NCBI RefSeq assembly: GCF_005222675.1
Contig: NZ_STGE01000009.1
Location: forward strand, 1-64,000
From: Mycolicibacterium sp. CR10
GTDB lineage: Bacteria; Actinomycetota; Actinomycetes; Mycobacteriales; Mycobacteriaceae
DNA: 64,000 nucleotides
Direction of reading: 5' to 3'
Below are positions 33,201 through 40,567 of this stretch, piece after piece; the stretch's first letter is position 1; each line of letters begins with the position of its first letter. A model generated the notes under the pieces. It was not told the DNA's origin. It saw only the letters and a program-made list of their open reading frames with translations, and made no database searches. The position numbers and the translations under genes were made by a program.

Positions 33201-35360
33201 GTAATTGGCGACGGGGACGTACGAGAACGAGCCGTTCGGATTCAGTGTCAGGCTGCCGTGGGCCGGCCCCGCCGTCAGCGACGCCGTTAGCGGATCTGCA
33301 TCCGCGTCGGTGTCATTCGGCAGCACACTTCCGGTCAGAATGCCGTCTTCATTGAAGGTGAAACTGTCGTTCTGAGCGACGGGGGTGTCATTGACCGGTG
33401 CGACGGTGATCGTGACGAGTGTCGGTGCGCTGGAAAGCGACCCGTCCGACGCGACGTAGGAGAATCCGTCGGTACCGGTGAAGTTGGCATCCGGCGTGTA
33501 GGTGAACGACCCGTCGGAACTGAGGTCGACGTTGCCGTGGCTCGCGGGCAGCACGAGTCCTGCAGTAAGGGTGTCGCCATCGGCATCGCTGTCGTTGCCC
33601 AGCAGATTCCCGACGACGGCCGTGTCCTCGATGGTGGCGTACGAGTCGTCAGCGGTGTGTGGCGGCTGGTTGACCGGAGTGACGGTGATCGCGACACGTG
33701 CGCTGGCGCTGAGCATGCGATCGGAGGCGCTGTAGGTGAACGTGTCCACGCCGTTCCAGCCCGGATCCGGAAGGTAGCTGAACGCACCGGTCGGTGCCAT
33801 CGCCACGCTGCCGTTATACGGGCCGGAAAGCACCGTGGCGATCAGCGGTTGGTGATTGGGATCGCTGTCGTTGCCCAGCACGTTGCCCAGCACCGGGTTG
33901 CCTTCGGGGGTCGTGTAGGTGTCGTCGTTCGCTGCGGGCGGTTCGTTGGCGGCGACGACGTTGAGTGTGATTGTCGCCGTTGATGTGTGACCGCGATGAG
34001 GACGCAGGAAACCGAGCAGCCCGTGCACGTGGAAGCCGTCTCCGGCGTCGCTGACCGTGACCTTGAACTGATCGGGGCCGGTGTAGCCCGCCTCGCGGGT
34101 GTAGGTGAACGTGCCCGTCGATTGGTCCACGGTGACCGAGCCGTGCGTCGGCCCGCCGGGAACGCCGCGGGTCGGCACGATGTAGGTGATCCTGTCACCG
34201 TCGAAGTCGCGAGCATGGAACCCGATCGGTGTGCTGGTCTCGTCTGGGCGCAGGACGAGGGTGGTGTGTTGCGGCACCACCACCGGAGTTCGATTGAAGA
34301 ATGTGCGCTTGATCTCGCGGCTCACCCAGCCCAGCACTGCCCACAACAGAGGCGGCTGACAGGGGGCGGCCGGCCCCGGGGCCAGAAACGGCGACAGCAG
34401 TGTGGCGACGAATGTGTTCGCGACATCGACCGCTGTGTTCGGACCCGCCGTGGTCGACGGTGGCGCGGCGAGAGACGGCGAAGGCAGCGTGCGCACGCTG
34501 CCCGCGGGCAATCTCGTCGCCCAGAAGTCCGGTCGGTGAGCGGCGGGGGCTGAGTCTGACTCGTCGAGCGACGACCGCACCACGATGTCGATCGACGTGG
34601 TCGAGGGCGCCGGTGTGGTCGACGCCGGGTCGTTGCTGAGATCAGAGGTCGTCGGGCCACCTGCCGAACTGCCTGTACCGGAGGACGAGGAATCCGGTTC
34701 TGTCGGTGCGGGTGACGGAGCTGCCTCTTGCGGAGGGGTCGGACCGTTGTCGGCGATCGAGGTGTCGGATGCGCCGCTCGACTCTGTCTCCGTCGGCGTG
34801 GGCACATCGTCGGGTTGACCCGCCGACGGTGACGGAACGTCGATCTGCGTCTGATCGCCCGACTGGTCGACGTCCCCCGATGCGTCGGAGTCGCCGAACG
34901 GCGGGTCGGGTACCTCGTCGCCGGGATCCGACACGGGCGCGGTCTCATCGACGGTATCCGAGGCCGTCGCCTCAGTAGATCTGCCGGTGGTCGACTCGTC
35001 CGAGTCCGAGTCCGGGTCCGGGTCCGGGTCCGGGTCCGGGTCCGGGTCCGAGGCCGTCGACGGTGACGAGTCGTTGGGCGGTGAGTCCGTAGACGTCGTC
35101 CCGGTATCGGCCCGTGCTATCCCGAGCCCGTGACCGGTAGTTACCACTGCGCCGATTCCCAGAGCCACAGCCAGCGCGCCGACCCGACCGATGTACCGGG
35201 CGCAATGCACGGCGGGGACGGGTGTGGGCGCGGTCAAAAACGGGCGATCGCCGCCCTGGTCGAGGTCCCGATCATTGACCGGGGCTTTGCTGGAGTCCTT
35301 CTGCTTTCGGTGACGGGCCGTCGTGCGCACAGCATCACCACACCGCTTTACATGGGCCAA
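27267..35360 (-). CDS. giant secreted tandem cadherin/Ig-like repeat protein (putative adhesin)
   Basis: 2,697 residues. An N-terminal extension (~55 residues) precedes an export signal (YIGRVGALAVALGIGAVVTTGHGLGIARA), as in mycobacterial Ig-like surface proteins. A ~250-residue Ser/Asp/Pro/Thr-rich region with a D-P repeat follows, then a divergent first module, then 22 modules of ~93 residues. The module consensus is NDAPVAxNDSFTxNEDTPLTGNVL, NDTDxDxDxLTASLVxGPxHG, LTLNxNGSFTYTP and NYNGxDSFTYTASDGTATS. This is the VCBS/cadherin-like Big_9 type; the D-x-D/N positions suggest calcium at module junctions. A ~175-residue C-terminal domain (GDTIIYTFSEPIDPASILAGW) ends in TADRDF without a sortase motif. 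The start is a TTG at 35360, so the true start may be elsewhere nearby. Likely role: cell-surface adhesion or matrix, by family analogy. Confidence 0.85.
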   Translation of the reverse strand: MAHVKRCGDAVRTTARHRKQKDSSKAPVNDRDLDQGGDRPFLTAPTPVPAVHCARYIGRVGALAVALGIGAVVTTGHGLGIARADTGTTSTDSPPNDSSPSTASDPDPDPDPDPDPDSDSDESTTGRSTEATASDTVDETAPVSDPGDEVPDPPFGDSDASGDVDQSGDQTQIDVPSPSAGQPDDVPTPTETESSGASDTSIADNGPTPPQEAAPSPAPTEPDSSSSGTGSSAGGPTTSDLSNDPASTTPAPSTTSIDIVVRSSLDESDSAPAAHRPDFWATRLPAGSVRTLPSPSLAAPPSTTAGPNTAVDVANTFVATLLSPFLAPGPAAPCQPPLLWAVLGWVSREIKRTFFNRTPVVVPQHTTLVLRPDETSTPIGFHARDFDGDRITYIVPTRGVPGGPTHGSVTVDQSTGTFTYTREAGYTGPDQFKVTVSDAGDGFHVHGLLGFLRPHRGHTSTATITLNVVAANEPPAANDDTYTTPEGNPVLGNVLGNDSDPNHQPLIATVLSGPYNGSVAMAPTGAFSYLPDPGWNGVDTFTYSASDRMLSASARVAITVTPVNQPPHTADDSYATIEDTAVVGNLLGNDSDADGDTLTAGLVLPASHGNVDLSSDGSFTYTPDANFTGTDGFSYVASDGSLSSAPTLVTITVAPVNDTPVAQNDSFTFNEDGILTGSVLPNDTDADADPLTASLTAGPAHGSLTLNPNGSFSYVPVANYSGTDSFTYTVSDGIATSNTATAAIAIIPTNDAPISNGSSFSVNEDSTYSGSVSVSDVDGDTVSSVVVTGPSHGSLTLNPNGSFSYTPVADYNGADSFTFTANDGTATSAPSLVQITVTPINDAPVAHIDTYSMSEDGVLTGSVLFNDTDVDGSTLTAALVFGPSHGALILSPNGSFTYTPETGYNGPDTFAYTASDESLTSSAAIVSITINPVNNAPIAEDDIYGINEDTPLTGNVLTNDTDVDASPLTASLVDGPASGTLNLNADGSFSYTPTSNYNGVDWFTYTASDGFATSATALVLIMVTPVNDAPAVTDDTYLIGEDSALTGNVLSNDVDVDADSLTASLVDGPAHGALTLNPNGSFSYTPAPNYTGTDSFTYTANDGTNVSSTATATITVTADNTTPVATGDSYATAEDSALTGNVLANDTDADGDSLTATIISGPAHGTVSLASSGSFTYTPNGNYTGADSFTYTASDGTATSSIATVSITVSPVNDTPVANSDSFTTNEDTPLAGNVLADDTDIDADSLTASLVDSPTHGTLTFNNNGSFTYTPSTNYTGADSFTYTASDGTVTSSVATVIITVNPVNDAPVANGDTFTTNEDTPLAGNVLTNDTDIDADALTASLVDGPTHGTLTLNNNGSFTYTPNGNYTPNGNYAGADSFTYTATDGTATSSVATVNITVNPVNDAPVANDDLFTTNEDTPLVGNVLTNDTDIDANPLTASLVDGPAHGTLALNANGSFTYTPGANYNGADSFTYTAADGTATSSVATVSITVSPVNDAPVANDDLFTTNEDTPLTGNVLTNDTDIDADSLTASLVDGPTHGTLTLNANGSFTYTPGANYSGADSFTYTASDGTATSSVATVSITVDPINDAPTATNDSFTINEDSTLTANVRSNDSDAEGDLLTVSLVDGPTHGTLVLNPDGTFTYTPTANYNGADSFTYTASDGTATSNTATVSLTVSPVNDAPIAGDDSFTIDEDYSLAAGVLSNSVDVDDDPLTASLVDGPSHGTLTLDPDGSFTYTPAANYNGDDSFTYTASDGTATSDSATITITIAPVNDAPVADNDSYSIGEDSTLTGNVLSNDVDADGDTVIATVLTGPAHGTLTLNPDGSFLYAPTTNYNGVDSFTYRASDGLATSNTALVTIVVTAINDAPVANDDSVATGEDTQVTGNVLTNDTDVDGNTLTATIVSGPSHGTLILNTDGTFTYTPAANYNGTDSFTYTANDGTLTDTALVTISITSVDDAPVAANDSFTIGEDSILTGSVLSNDTDADGNTLSASLVSGAAHGSLTLNSNGSFTYTPTANYNGTDSFAYTANDGTANSNTATVTITITAANDAPVATNDNYTVNEDTPLTGNVLTNDTDAEGSTLTASLVAGPSHGSFTLNSNGSFTYTPTANYNGTDAFTYTANDGTANSNTATVTITITAANDAPVAVNNSYTTSEDTPLTGNVLTNDTDADANTLTALLVTGPSHGSLTLNSDGSFTYTPTANYNGTDAFAYRANDGIVNGNIAIVSITITAVNDAPVATNDNYTTNEDTALNGNVLSNDTDADADTLTASLIAGPAHGSLTLNSNGTFTYTPTANYNGTDSFTYIANDGTTNSNTATVTITITAVNDAPIATNDSHTVNEDATLTVAAPGVLTNDTDADGNTLTTSVLSGPAHGSLTLNSDGSFTYIPTANYNGTDSFTYTANDGTTNSNTGTVTVTINAVNDTPVAANDTVTTNQDIVLNGNVLSNDTDVDGNSLSASLVAGPTHGTLTLNANGSFTYTPAPSYNGTDSFTYTASDGTATSTVATVSITVVDNVTPTAVGVQTTNSGTNGLMQQGDTIIYTFSEPIDPASILAGWTGASTNVVVRAYDGNILAGLLGGNDSLQVYNSTNTSLLPLGAVELGRTDYVTGLLGGTITFGDSGTPSTMTMTGNTVTITLGTYDSVFLGAVRSTASGTGTLTWTPSTTPDDLAGNALSGTPVTESGTADRDF
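27796..33945 (-). repeat. 22-unit tandem repeat array, 279-bp period
   Basis: The array encodes the 22 modules of the giant protein: 6,150 bp divided by 279 gives 22.0 units. Copies are most alike in two blocks, about 30.7-31.9 kb and 28.4-29.4 kb. For example 30700 and 30979 start near-identical DNA exactly 279 bp apart. Modules near the N-terminal end are more diverged. This points to repeated local expansion by unequal recombination. Unit number may differ between strains or be misassembled from short reads. Confidence 0.85.
31236..31271 (-). repeat. 18-bp exact tandem duplication inside one repeat module
   Basis: The 18-base unit at 31236-31253 is repeated exactly at 31254-31271, giving a duplicated six-residue PNGNYT in one module (module length 99 rather than 93). 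It is in frame. It looks like a recent slippage event or an assembly artefact. Confidence 0.85.
34999..35052 (-). repeat. hexanucleotide microsatellite encoding (Asp-Pro)n
   Basis: Nine hexamers in a row: six exact TCCGGG units (35011-35046) flanked by TCCGAG units. They encode D-P and D-S pairs just after the signal peptide of the giant protein. Changes in copy number keep the frame, so this would vary linker length rather than switch expression. Confidence 0.85.
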
Positions 35361-35954
35361 CGTCCCACTCCCACCACTCGCCGCCCCGCTGGGGCGATCA
35401 CTCTCGCAGTGGCGCGTGTCCCCGACAGGGCCTAGCGGTTTTAAGCCTTGCGACTTGCGCCCAGCAAAACCTTACGCCTCTGCAAATAAATTCAAGATCA
35501 GTTTCCTGATTTTGATTTGTGGCAGTTCAGCCGCATATTAGGTGTTGCGCGAGCATCTCGTTGCGGAGAATGTTTGCAGCGCTAAGCGAACCCGGATGAC
35601 AGACCGTGCCACGTCGCTGGGCGAGTAGGACGTGGTTTACCATCCCTGACCAGTGTGAACCCGGTCACACTAATCACGGACTCGTCGACTGTCCGGCCTC
35701 CGCCTCGGGACGGTGTGTATCGGCGTATTCGGACGACGACGCCGAGGGTGGGGGACGCCGCGCCGACCGACTGCCGCCTTGTGACCCGTTTGCCAGCCGA
35801 AGGGCGTATCGGCAGACGGCGAGGACTACCTCAGGCCGGGCCTCGCAGCGCATTAACCATGTCGTTGGCGACACCGGGCTTGAGTCCGCCCCGCCACTCT
35901 CGGCTGGAACGCGCGTGCGCTAACGCCGCCCCGGTGTCCGTCGATAACAGAGGT
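35361..35954. other. long intergenic region, partly AT-rich
   Basis: About 590 bases between divergent genes. Bases ~35440-35540 are clearly AT-richer than the rest of the window and hold the candidate promoter above. Open frames across 35606-35923 have no recognisable motif, ribosome site or typical codon pattern, and none is annotated. Confidence 0.5.
35469..35495 (-). promoter_or_regulatory. candidate promoter of the giant repeat-protein gene
   Basis: In an unusually AT-rich patch, the minus strand has TTGAAT (35490-35495) and TAAGGT (35469-35474, fitting the mycobacterial TAnnnT -10) spaced by 15 bases. This would give a leader of about 100 bases before the TTG start. Spacing is short, so this is tentative. 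Confidence 0.35.
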
Positions 35955-36392
35955 ATGACTTTGTTCCGTGCCGCCGGCGCGCTCACCGCCGCGCTCACCG
36001 CCCCGTGGTTGTGGGTGGCACCGGCGCAGGCCGAGAGCTTCGCGCAGCTTGGTCCGGTTCCCGTGGTGGCGTCTCCGACGTGTGGCGGGAGCGTCAGCGC
36101 CGAAGCGCAGGTAACCCCGGTGCAGGTCGACGATCGGGTTGAGGGCGGTGTCCGCGTGGCGATTCACTACGACGCCGGCATCTATGACGGTTCGTGTGCG
36201 CTCACGGTCGTCGCCGCGTGGGCGAATCTCGACACCGGCGCCTCGGGAAGCGGTGACATCACCGCGGTATCGACGATTGACGGGCACTACGGTTTCATCG
36301 GCTACGCCAACACCACATTCGAAACCGGCAGCGGCACGGTGGTCGTCATGCTCAGTTCGCACCCGGGCGCCGAGCTGCGGGTCACGGCGTGA
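35955..36392 (+). CDS. small secreted protein, unknown
   Basis: 145 residues from ATG 35955. The signal peptide LTAALTAPWLWVAPAQA is followed by a mature domain of ~120 residues with two Cys (PTCGGS and DGSCALTVVAAW), likely a disulfide-bonded beta sandwich (many V/T alternations, GGVRVAIHYDAG, TVVVMLSSHPGAEL). No family is recognised. The frame is open upstream to 35655, but that part lacks an export signal. It may belong to the generic mycobacterial secreted small proteins. Confidence 0.7.
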   Translation: MTLFRAAGALTAALTAPWLWVAPAQAESFAQLGPVPVVASPTCGGSVSAEAQVTPVQVDDRVEGGVRVAIHYDAGIYDGSCALTVVAAWANLDTGASGSGDITAVSTIDGHYGFIGYANTTFETGSGTVVVMLSSHPGAELRVTA

Positions 36393-36532
36393 GTTCCTGC
36401 TGAACCGCTACGTCTCGCATCACTCACCAAAACCATTGGCAGATGGAATCAATCCCTCGTCTCTCCTGTTCTACGAACACATAGGGAGTTCCGCCCTTCG
36501 ACGGAGCTGAGCAGAGAGAAGAGGCGAGCTCG

Positions 36533-36760
36533 ATGAAGAAGATCGGATTGATAGGCGTAGTTGCCGGCGCGTTGACCGCAGCCGTGATCGGCGTTGCCGG
36601 TCCAGCCCAAGCCGATGACAATGGCCGGGGATTCAGCGGGAATGGCAATGACTTTGGCTACGGCTACTACTACGACCGTGACAGCCGCAACAACCCGTGG
36701 CTGGATCAGCTCTACCCGTCTGTGAAAGTGCCGCGCGTCGACACGTCAGTGCGTAACTGA
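36533..36760 (+). CDS. very small secreted Gly/Tyr/Asn-rich protein
   Basis: 75 residues. The signal peptide IGLIGVVAGALTAAVIGVAGPAQA is cleaved before DDNGRG. The mature ~47 residues are rich in Gly, Asn, Asp and Tyr (GNDFGYGYYYDRDSRNNPW) and lack Cys. GAGG lies 8 bases before the ATG. A strong hairpin follows the stop, so the gene seems to be its own transcription unit. Function is unknown. Confidence 0.75.
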   Translation: MKKIGLIGVVAGALTAAVIGVAGPAQADDNGRGFSGNGNDFGYGYYYDRDSRNNPWLDQLYPSVKVPRVDTSVRN

Positions 36761-36776
36761 TCGACAGTTGTGAAAT

Positions 36777-36803
36777 GAGGGCGCCCGCATCGCGGGCGCC
36801 CTC
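36777..36803 (+). terminator. strong intrinsic-type hairpin
   Basis: Perfect 12-bp arms, GAGGGCGCCCGC (36777-36788) and GCGGGCGCCCTC (36792-36803), are separated by a 3-base loop (ATC), 16 bases after the small secreted gene stop. It lies between convergent genes and lacks a T-tract, like many mycobacterial terminators. It could serve both directions. Confidence 0.8.
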
Positions 36804-36871
36804 AACTGTGTGGTCGGTACTTCGACTCCGAGAATTCCTCACGGGCAAGTGACCGGTGCAGGCGTTCTGCT

Positions 36872-37231
36872 CTAGGGAAGGCGAGACGCCTGGTACTGAG
36901 CTACCAGCCATGCCTCGTTGAGGCGGGTAAGCACCACGCCGAGGGCGAGCTCCACCGCCGGTCGGTCGGGGTAGCTGAATATCGCGGTCAGATAGCCGAG
37001 CGCGACATCGTCTGTCGGCCTGCGGCTTTCGAGGATGCGGTAGGTGACGGTCATGCCGACGGGCTGGGAGCCGTAGTAGTCGGCCACTGCGTCGCGCCCC
37101 ACTCCGTAGGGCCGCAGCCCCTGGAACACCGCGTCCTCGGTGAACGCGGCGGCCACCCGGCCGGGATCGTGGGTGTCGATCCCGGCCTTCCACTCATCCA
37201 TGACGCCGGCGAGTATCTGCGAGGCGTCCAT
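36872..37231 (-). CDS. SnoaL-like/SgcJ-EcaC family protein (NTF2 fold)
   Basis: 119 residues. The pattern MDEWKAGIDTHDPGRVAAAFTEDAVFQGLRPYGVGRDAVADYY is the N-terminal cone of the NTF2-like fold, with the usual end ALGVVLTRLNEAWLVAQYQAS. Such proteins are small hydrolases/isomerases or binding proteins. Its ATG is one base after the stop of the SDR gene, so they are co-transcribed. The substrate is unknown. Confidence 0.82.
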   Translation of the reverse strand: MDASQILAGVMDEWKAGIDTHDPGRVAAAFTEDAVFQGLRPYGVGRDAVADYYGSQPVGMTVTYRILESRRPTDDVALGYLTAIFSYPDRPAVELALGVVLTRLNEAWLVAQYQASRLP

Positions 37232-37232
37232 G

Positions 37233-37946
37233 TCAGTGGCCCGCGCTCTGGCCGCCGTCGACGTGCAGGATCTCGCCCGTCACGAACGGTGCGTTCTCGA
37301 GGTAGAGCACCGCGTTGACGACGTCGTCCACCTCGCCGACGTGGCCGACCGGGTGCAGCGCCGCCAGGAAGTCGTATTCCGACGGTTCATGCATCGGCGT
37401 CCTGATGATGCCGAGAGCAACTGCGTTGGAACGAATTCCACGCGTGGCGTACTCGATCGCCAGCGCACGCGACGCGGCGTTCAAGCCACCCTTGGTCAAC
37501 GAGGCCAGCGCCGAGGGCACGGCGGAGTTGGCGTGTTCGGCCAGTGTCGTCGAGATGGTGACCAGGTGCCCACCGTCCCCTTGCTCCAGCATCTGGCTCA
37601 CCGCGGCACGGGAGACCTCGAAGAAGCCGCGGAGATTCACGCCGGTGACGGCGGCGTACTCGTCGTCGGTGTAGTCGGTGAACGGCTTGGCGATAAAGAT
37701 GCCCGCGTTGTTGACCACGGTGTCGATGCGCCCGAAGCGTTCAACCGCCGCGTCGACGATGTGCCGGCCGACCCCGGGTAGCCCGACGTCCCCCGGCACG
37801 GCCAACACCATCGGGTCGTCACTGGCCTCGATCGTGCGGGAATTGGCCACGACGGCGTAGCCGAGCTTGCGGTATCCGGCCACCAGGCCGGCACCGATTC
37901 CTTGTGATGCGCCGGTGATGAGTGCGACGCGGGGGGTAGATGTCAT
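37233..37946 (-). CDS. short-chain dehydrogenase/reductase
   Basis: 237 residues, classical SDR length. Cofactor motif TGASQGIGAGLVAGY (TGxxxGxG), NNAG in VVNNAGIF, and a C-terminal half with the usual PMHEP and HVDGGQSAG end. The catalytic Tyr-xxx-Lys is not in its usual form: the region reads SAVPSALASLTKGG, so the Tyr of Y-x3-K appears replaced. This may be a non-catalytic or atypical SDR. It is divergent from the LysR gene (126 bp) and leads the SnoaL-like gene. Confidence 0.83.
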   Translation of the reverse strand: MTSTPRVALITGASQGIGAGLVAGYRKLGYAVVANSRTIEASDDPMVLAVPGDVGLPGVGRHIVDAAVERFGRIDTVVNNAGIFIAKPFTDYTDDEYAAVTGVNLRGFFEVSRAAVSQMLEQGDGGHLVTISTTLAEHANSAVPSALASLTKGGLNAASRALAIEYATRGIRSNAVALGIIRTPMHEPSEYDFLAALHPVGHVGEVDDVVNAVLYLENAPFVTGEILHVDGGQSAGH

Positions 37947-38072
37947 GTTCGTGTTCCCTTCTCGTGGTGATGCTCACCGGAACGCCCGCCCGGCACTCGG
38001 CAGTCCTCGCCCGCAGGACCGGCTCGCTCGCTCCTGGTAGGCACAGGCTCTTACTGCACTACGCTGACCCGT

Positions 38073-38996
38073 GTGGAGCTGCGACAGCTGCGCTACTTCG
38101 TCACGGTGGCCGACGAGTTGAACTTCGGGCGGGCCGCCGAACGGCTGCGCATCGCGGGTCCCTCGCTCTCGCAACAGATCAAAGCGCTCGAGCGCGACCT
38201 CAAGGTGCAGCTGTTCGACCGCGACCGGCGATCGGTGGCGTTGACCGCCGCCGGCTCGGCGCTGCTTCCGCGGGCGCGGGACCTCATCGGCCAGGCTGAC
38301 GAGCTGCGGCGCCAGGCGCTCGGTCTGTCGTCGTCCGAGCCCGTCCGGATCGGATACGTGCAGTGGTGCCCGACGGATTGGGCAGAGCGGGCGGCGGGCG
38401 TGGCGCACGTGCGGGTGGACACGTGGGTCATGCCGTCGCACGCGCAGGCGGCCCGCGTCGCGGACGGCAGCCTGGACCTCGCGATCTGCTGGGTCGAGCG
38501 AGCAGATCTGCACGCGTTGTCACTCGAGGCCCGACTGGTCGGGGTCGACAGGCTCTACGCGTTGGCCGTCGGACAGGACTCGCCACCCGTCGACGCGGGT
38601 GACCTGACGGTGCTGGTGGACTCCGACGAGTCGAGTTGGTCGTCGTGGAACCGGTTTGCCGAACAGTTCGCCCGCGAGGCTGGGGCGCAGGTGGTTCGCG
38701 TCGAGGACGGGGGAGTGACGGGCTCGACCTTCTTCGACCATGTCCGGCGGCTCCGGCGGCCGGTTTTGAACAACCCGAAGGGCCAGAACGACGCAACGCC
38801 GACGGACATGACGCGACGGCCGGTGCAGCACCCGATCCCGATGTGGACGTGGTCGCTGGTGTGGCGACGGGATGAGGGGAACCCGTTGGTGCACGCCGTC
38901 ATCGACGCCTTCACCGCTGGCGTCGACACGTCGGTTATCACCGCCCCGGGAGTGTGGCTGCCTCGAGACGATCCACACCGCGCGGTGGCGGGCTGA
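38073..38996 (+). CDS. LysR-family transcriptional regulator
   Basis: 307 residues. N-terminal HTH: ELRQLRYFVTVADELNFGRAAERLRIAGPSLSQQIKALERDLKVQLFDR, the standard LysR start. The C-terminal effector domain is typical in length, with an unusual Trp-rich stretch (WTWSLVWRRDEGN). GTG 38073 gives the canonical start. Divergence from the SDR/SnoaL pair suggests control of that operon in response to its substrate. Confidence 0.88.
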   Translation: MELRQLRYFVTVADELNFGRAAERLRIAGPSLSQQIKALERDLKVQLFDRDRRSVALTAAGSALLPRARDLIGQADELRRQALGLSSSEPVRIGYVQWCPTDWAERAAGVAHVRVDTWVMPSHAQAARVADGSLDLAICWVERADLHALSLEARLVGVDRLYALAVGQDSPPVDAGDLTVLVDSDESSWSSWNRFAEQFAREAGAQVVRVEDGGVTGSTFFDHVRRLRRPVLNNPKGQNDATPTDMTRRPVQHPIPMWTWSLVWRRDEGNPLVHAVIDAFTAGVDTSVITAPGVWLPRDDPHRAVAG

Positions 38997-39068
38997 GCGA
39001 CCTTTTGCCGGGGCGCCCACGACGTGCCAGGATCGTCGGGTGGCCCCACCACACGTCGGGACGGCGCA

Positions 39069-40541
39069 GTGAGCACACCGCGCCGCTTCGCCGATCGCTA
39101 TGAACTGCGCGAAGTCCTGGGAATCGGGGGCATGTCCGAAGTGCACCTGGCGCGCGATCTGCGATTGCATCGCGACGTCGCGGTGAAGGTGCTGCAGGCG
39201 GATTTGGCCAATGACCCGAGCCTCAACGCGCGTTTCCGGCGGGAAGCGCAGAAGACGGCTGGTCTGAATCACCCGGCCATCGTGGCCGTGTACGACACCG
39301 GGGAGGCGGCGACGCCCAGGGGTCCGGTGCTGTACATCGTGATGGAGTACGTCGAGGGTCTGACCCTGCGGGACTTCGTCCGGGTCCGTGGGGCGATGAC
39401 GCAGCGGCGGGCTGTCGCGGTCGCCGCGGACGTCTGTGAGGCGCTGGAGTTCAGTCACCGGCACGGAATCATCCATCGCGACGTCAAGTCGGCGAACATT
39501 CTGATCAGCGACACCGGCGCGGTGAAGGTGGTGGACTTCGGTATCGCCCGAGTACTCGCCGACAGCGGTAACAGCGTCACCCGGACCGGCGCAATAATGG
39601 GCACCGCGCATTACCTGTCTCCCGAACAGGCCCGTGGAGGCGAGGTCGACGCCCGTTCCGACGTCTACTCGCTCGGCTGTGTGCTGTACGAGATCTCCAC
39701 CGGTGAAACGCCTTTCGCGGGTGATTCACCCGTTGCGATCGCTTACCAGCACGTCCGCGAGGATCCGGGCGCGCCATCCAGCCGCAATGGCCAACTCACC
39801 CCGGGCTTCGATGCCGTAGTACTCAAGGCGATGGCCAAGGATCCCGACGAGCGTTATCAATCAGCCGCCGAGATGCGCGTAGATCTGATTCGCCTTCAGA
39901 GCGGAGAGACCCCGTACGCCGCTGCGCGGGGGACTACCGTCGAACTCACGGCGCCGCTGTTTTTGACACCGGACGAGCACGCATCGACGAGTCAGTCGGG
40001 GCGCCGCGGTCTGTCTCGGCGGCTGATGGCGATCGGTGTGCTGGCGGTACTCGCCGTCGGACTGACCGTCGCGATCAACCTCGCCAGTAGTGGCCCCCGC
40101 GATGTGGCATTTCCGGACGTGCGCGGGCAGGCCTTGCCCGACGCGATCGCCACGCTGCGCGACCGCGGCCTGAGTGCGCGTGTCCAGACGCAGGTGCATC
40201 CGACGGTGCCGACCGACCACGTGATTGATACCGAACCCGCACCCGATACCGCGGCGGCAGATGGCGGTCCGATGACCATCATCGTGTCGTCCGGCCCCGC
40301 ACGGGTGGTCTCGGAGGCCCCGCTCCGCGCGGTTCCCGACGTGTCGCGGCTGACCTATGCCGAGGCTCTTCGTGTGCTGATGGATGCAGGTTTCGTCCAT
40401 TTCCAGCAAGCGTCGCTGCCATCGCCCCCTGAGCTCAAGGATCGGGTGGTGGGCACTAATCCGTTTGCCAACCGCACCGCTGAGATCACCGCCAAGATCA
40501 CCGTCGTGATGGGGTCTGGTTCGTCGACCGACGTCCCCTGA
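39069..40541 (+). CDS. PknB-like membrane Ser/Thr kinase with two PASTA domains
   Basis: 490 residues from GTG 39069. The kinase domain is closely similar to PknB: P-loop LGIGGMSEV (17-25), Lys40, HRDVKSANI with Asp138, DFG 156-158, and activation-loop Thr171/Thr173 in the same positions as PknB. After a membrane helix (~318-338, LMAIGVLAVLAVGLTVAINLA) are two PASTA modules (from DVAFPDVRGQALPDAIATL and AVPDVSRLTYAEALRVL). PknB has four, so this is a truncated-sensor paralogue. It is not beside ftsZ/pbpA-type cell-division genes, as pknB is. PASTA domains bind muropeptides or lipid II, so cell-wall sensing is likely. Confidence 0.87.
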   Translation: MSTPRRFADRYELREVLGIGGMSEVHLARDLRLHRDVAVKVLQADLANDPSLNARFRREAQKTAGLNHPAIVAVYDTGEAATPRGPVLYIVMEYVEGLTLRDFVRVRGAMTQRRAVAVAADVCEALEFSHRHGIIHRDVKSANILISDTGAVKVVDFGIARVLADSGNSVTRTGAIMGTAHYLSPEQARGGEVDARSDVYSLGCVLYEISTGETPFAGDSPVAIAYQHVREDPGAPSSRNGQLTPGFDAVVLKAMAKDPDERYQSAAEMRVDLIRLQSGETPYAAARGTTVELTAPLFLTPDEHASTSQSGRRGLSRRLMAIGVLAVLAVGLTVAINLASSGPRDVAFPDVRGQALPDAIATLRDRGLSARVQTQVHPTVPTDHVIDTEPAPDTAAADGGPMTIIVSSGPARVVSEAPLRAVPDVSRLTYAEALRVLMDAGFVHFQQASLPSPPELKDRVVGTNPFANRTAEITAKITVVMGSGSSTDVP

Positions 40542-40567
40542 CGCCGCCTCAATATCGGCGCGCCTGG

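Noticed and set aside
27796-33945. CRISPR-like periodic array
   Set aside because: Period is 279 bp with no unique spacers and continuous coding sense; it is a protein repeat.
27904-34818. Many long plus-strand open frames with Gly/Val/Asp-rich repeats
   Set aside because: They are antisense shadows of the 279-bp repeats of the giant gene, produced by GC-rich codon structure; they repeat with the same period and have no ribosome sites.
35606-35923. 105-residue frame in the intergenic region upstream of the giant gene
   Set aside because: No motif, export signal, ribosome site or family resemblance; probably chance in GC-rich DNA.
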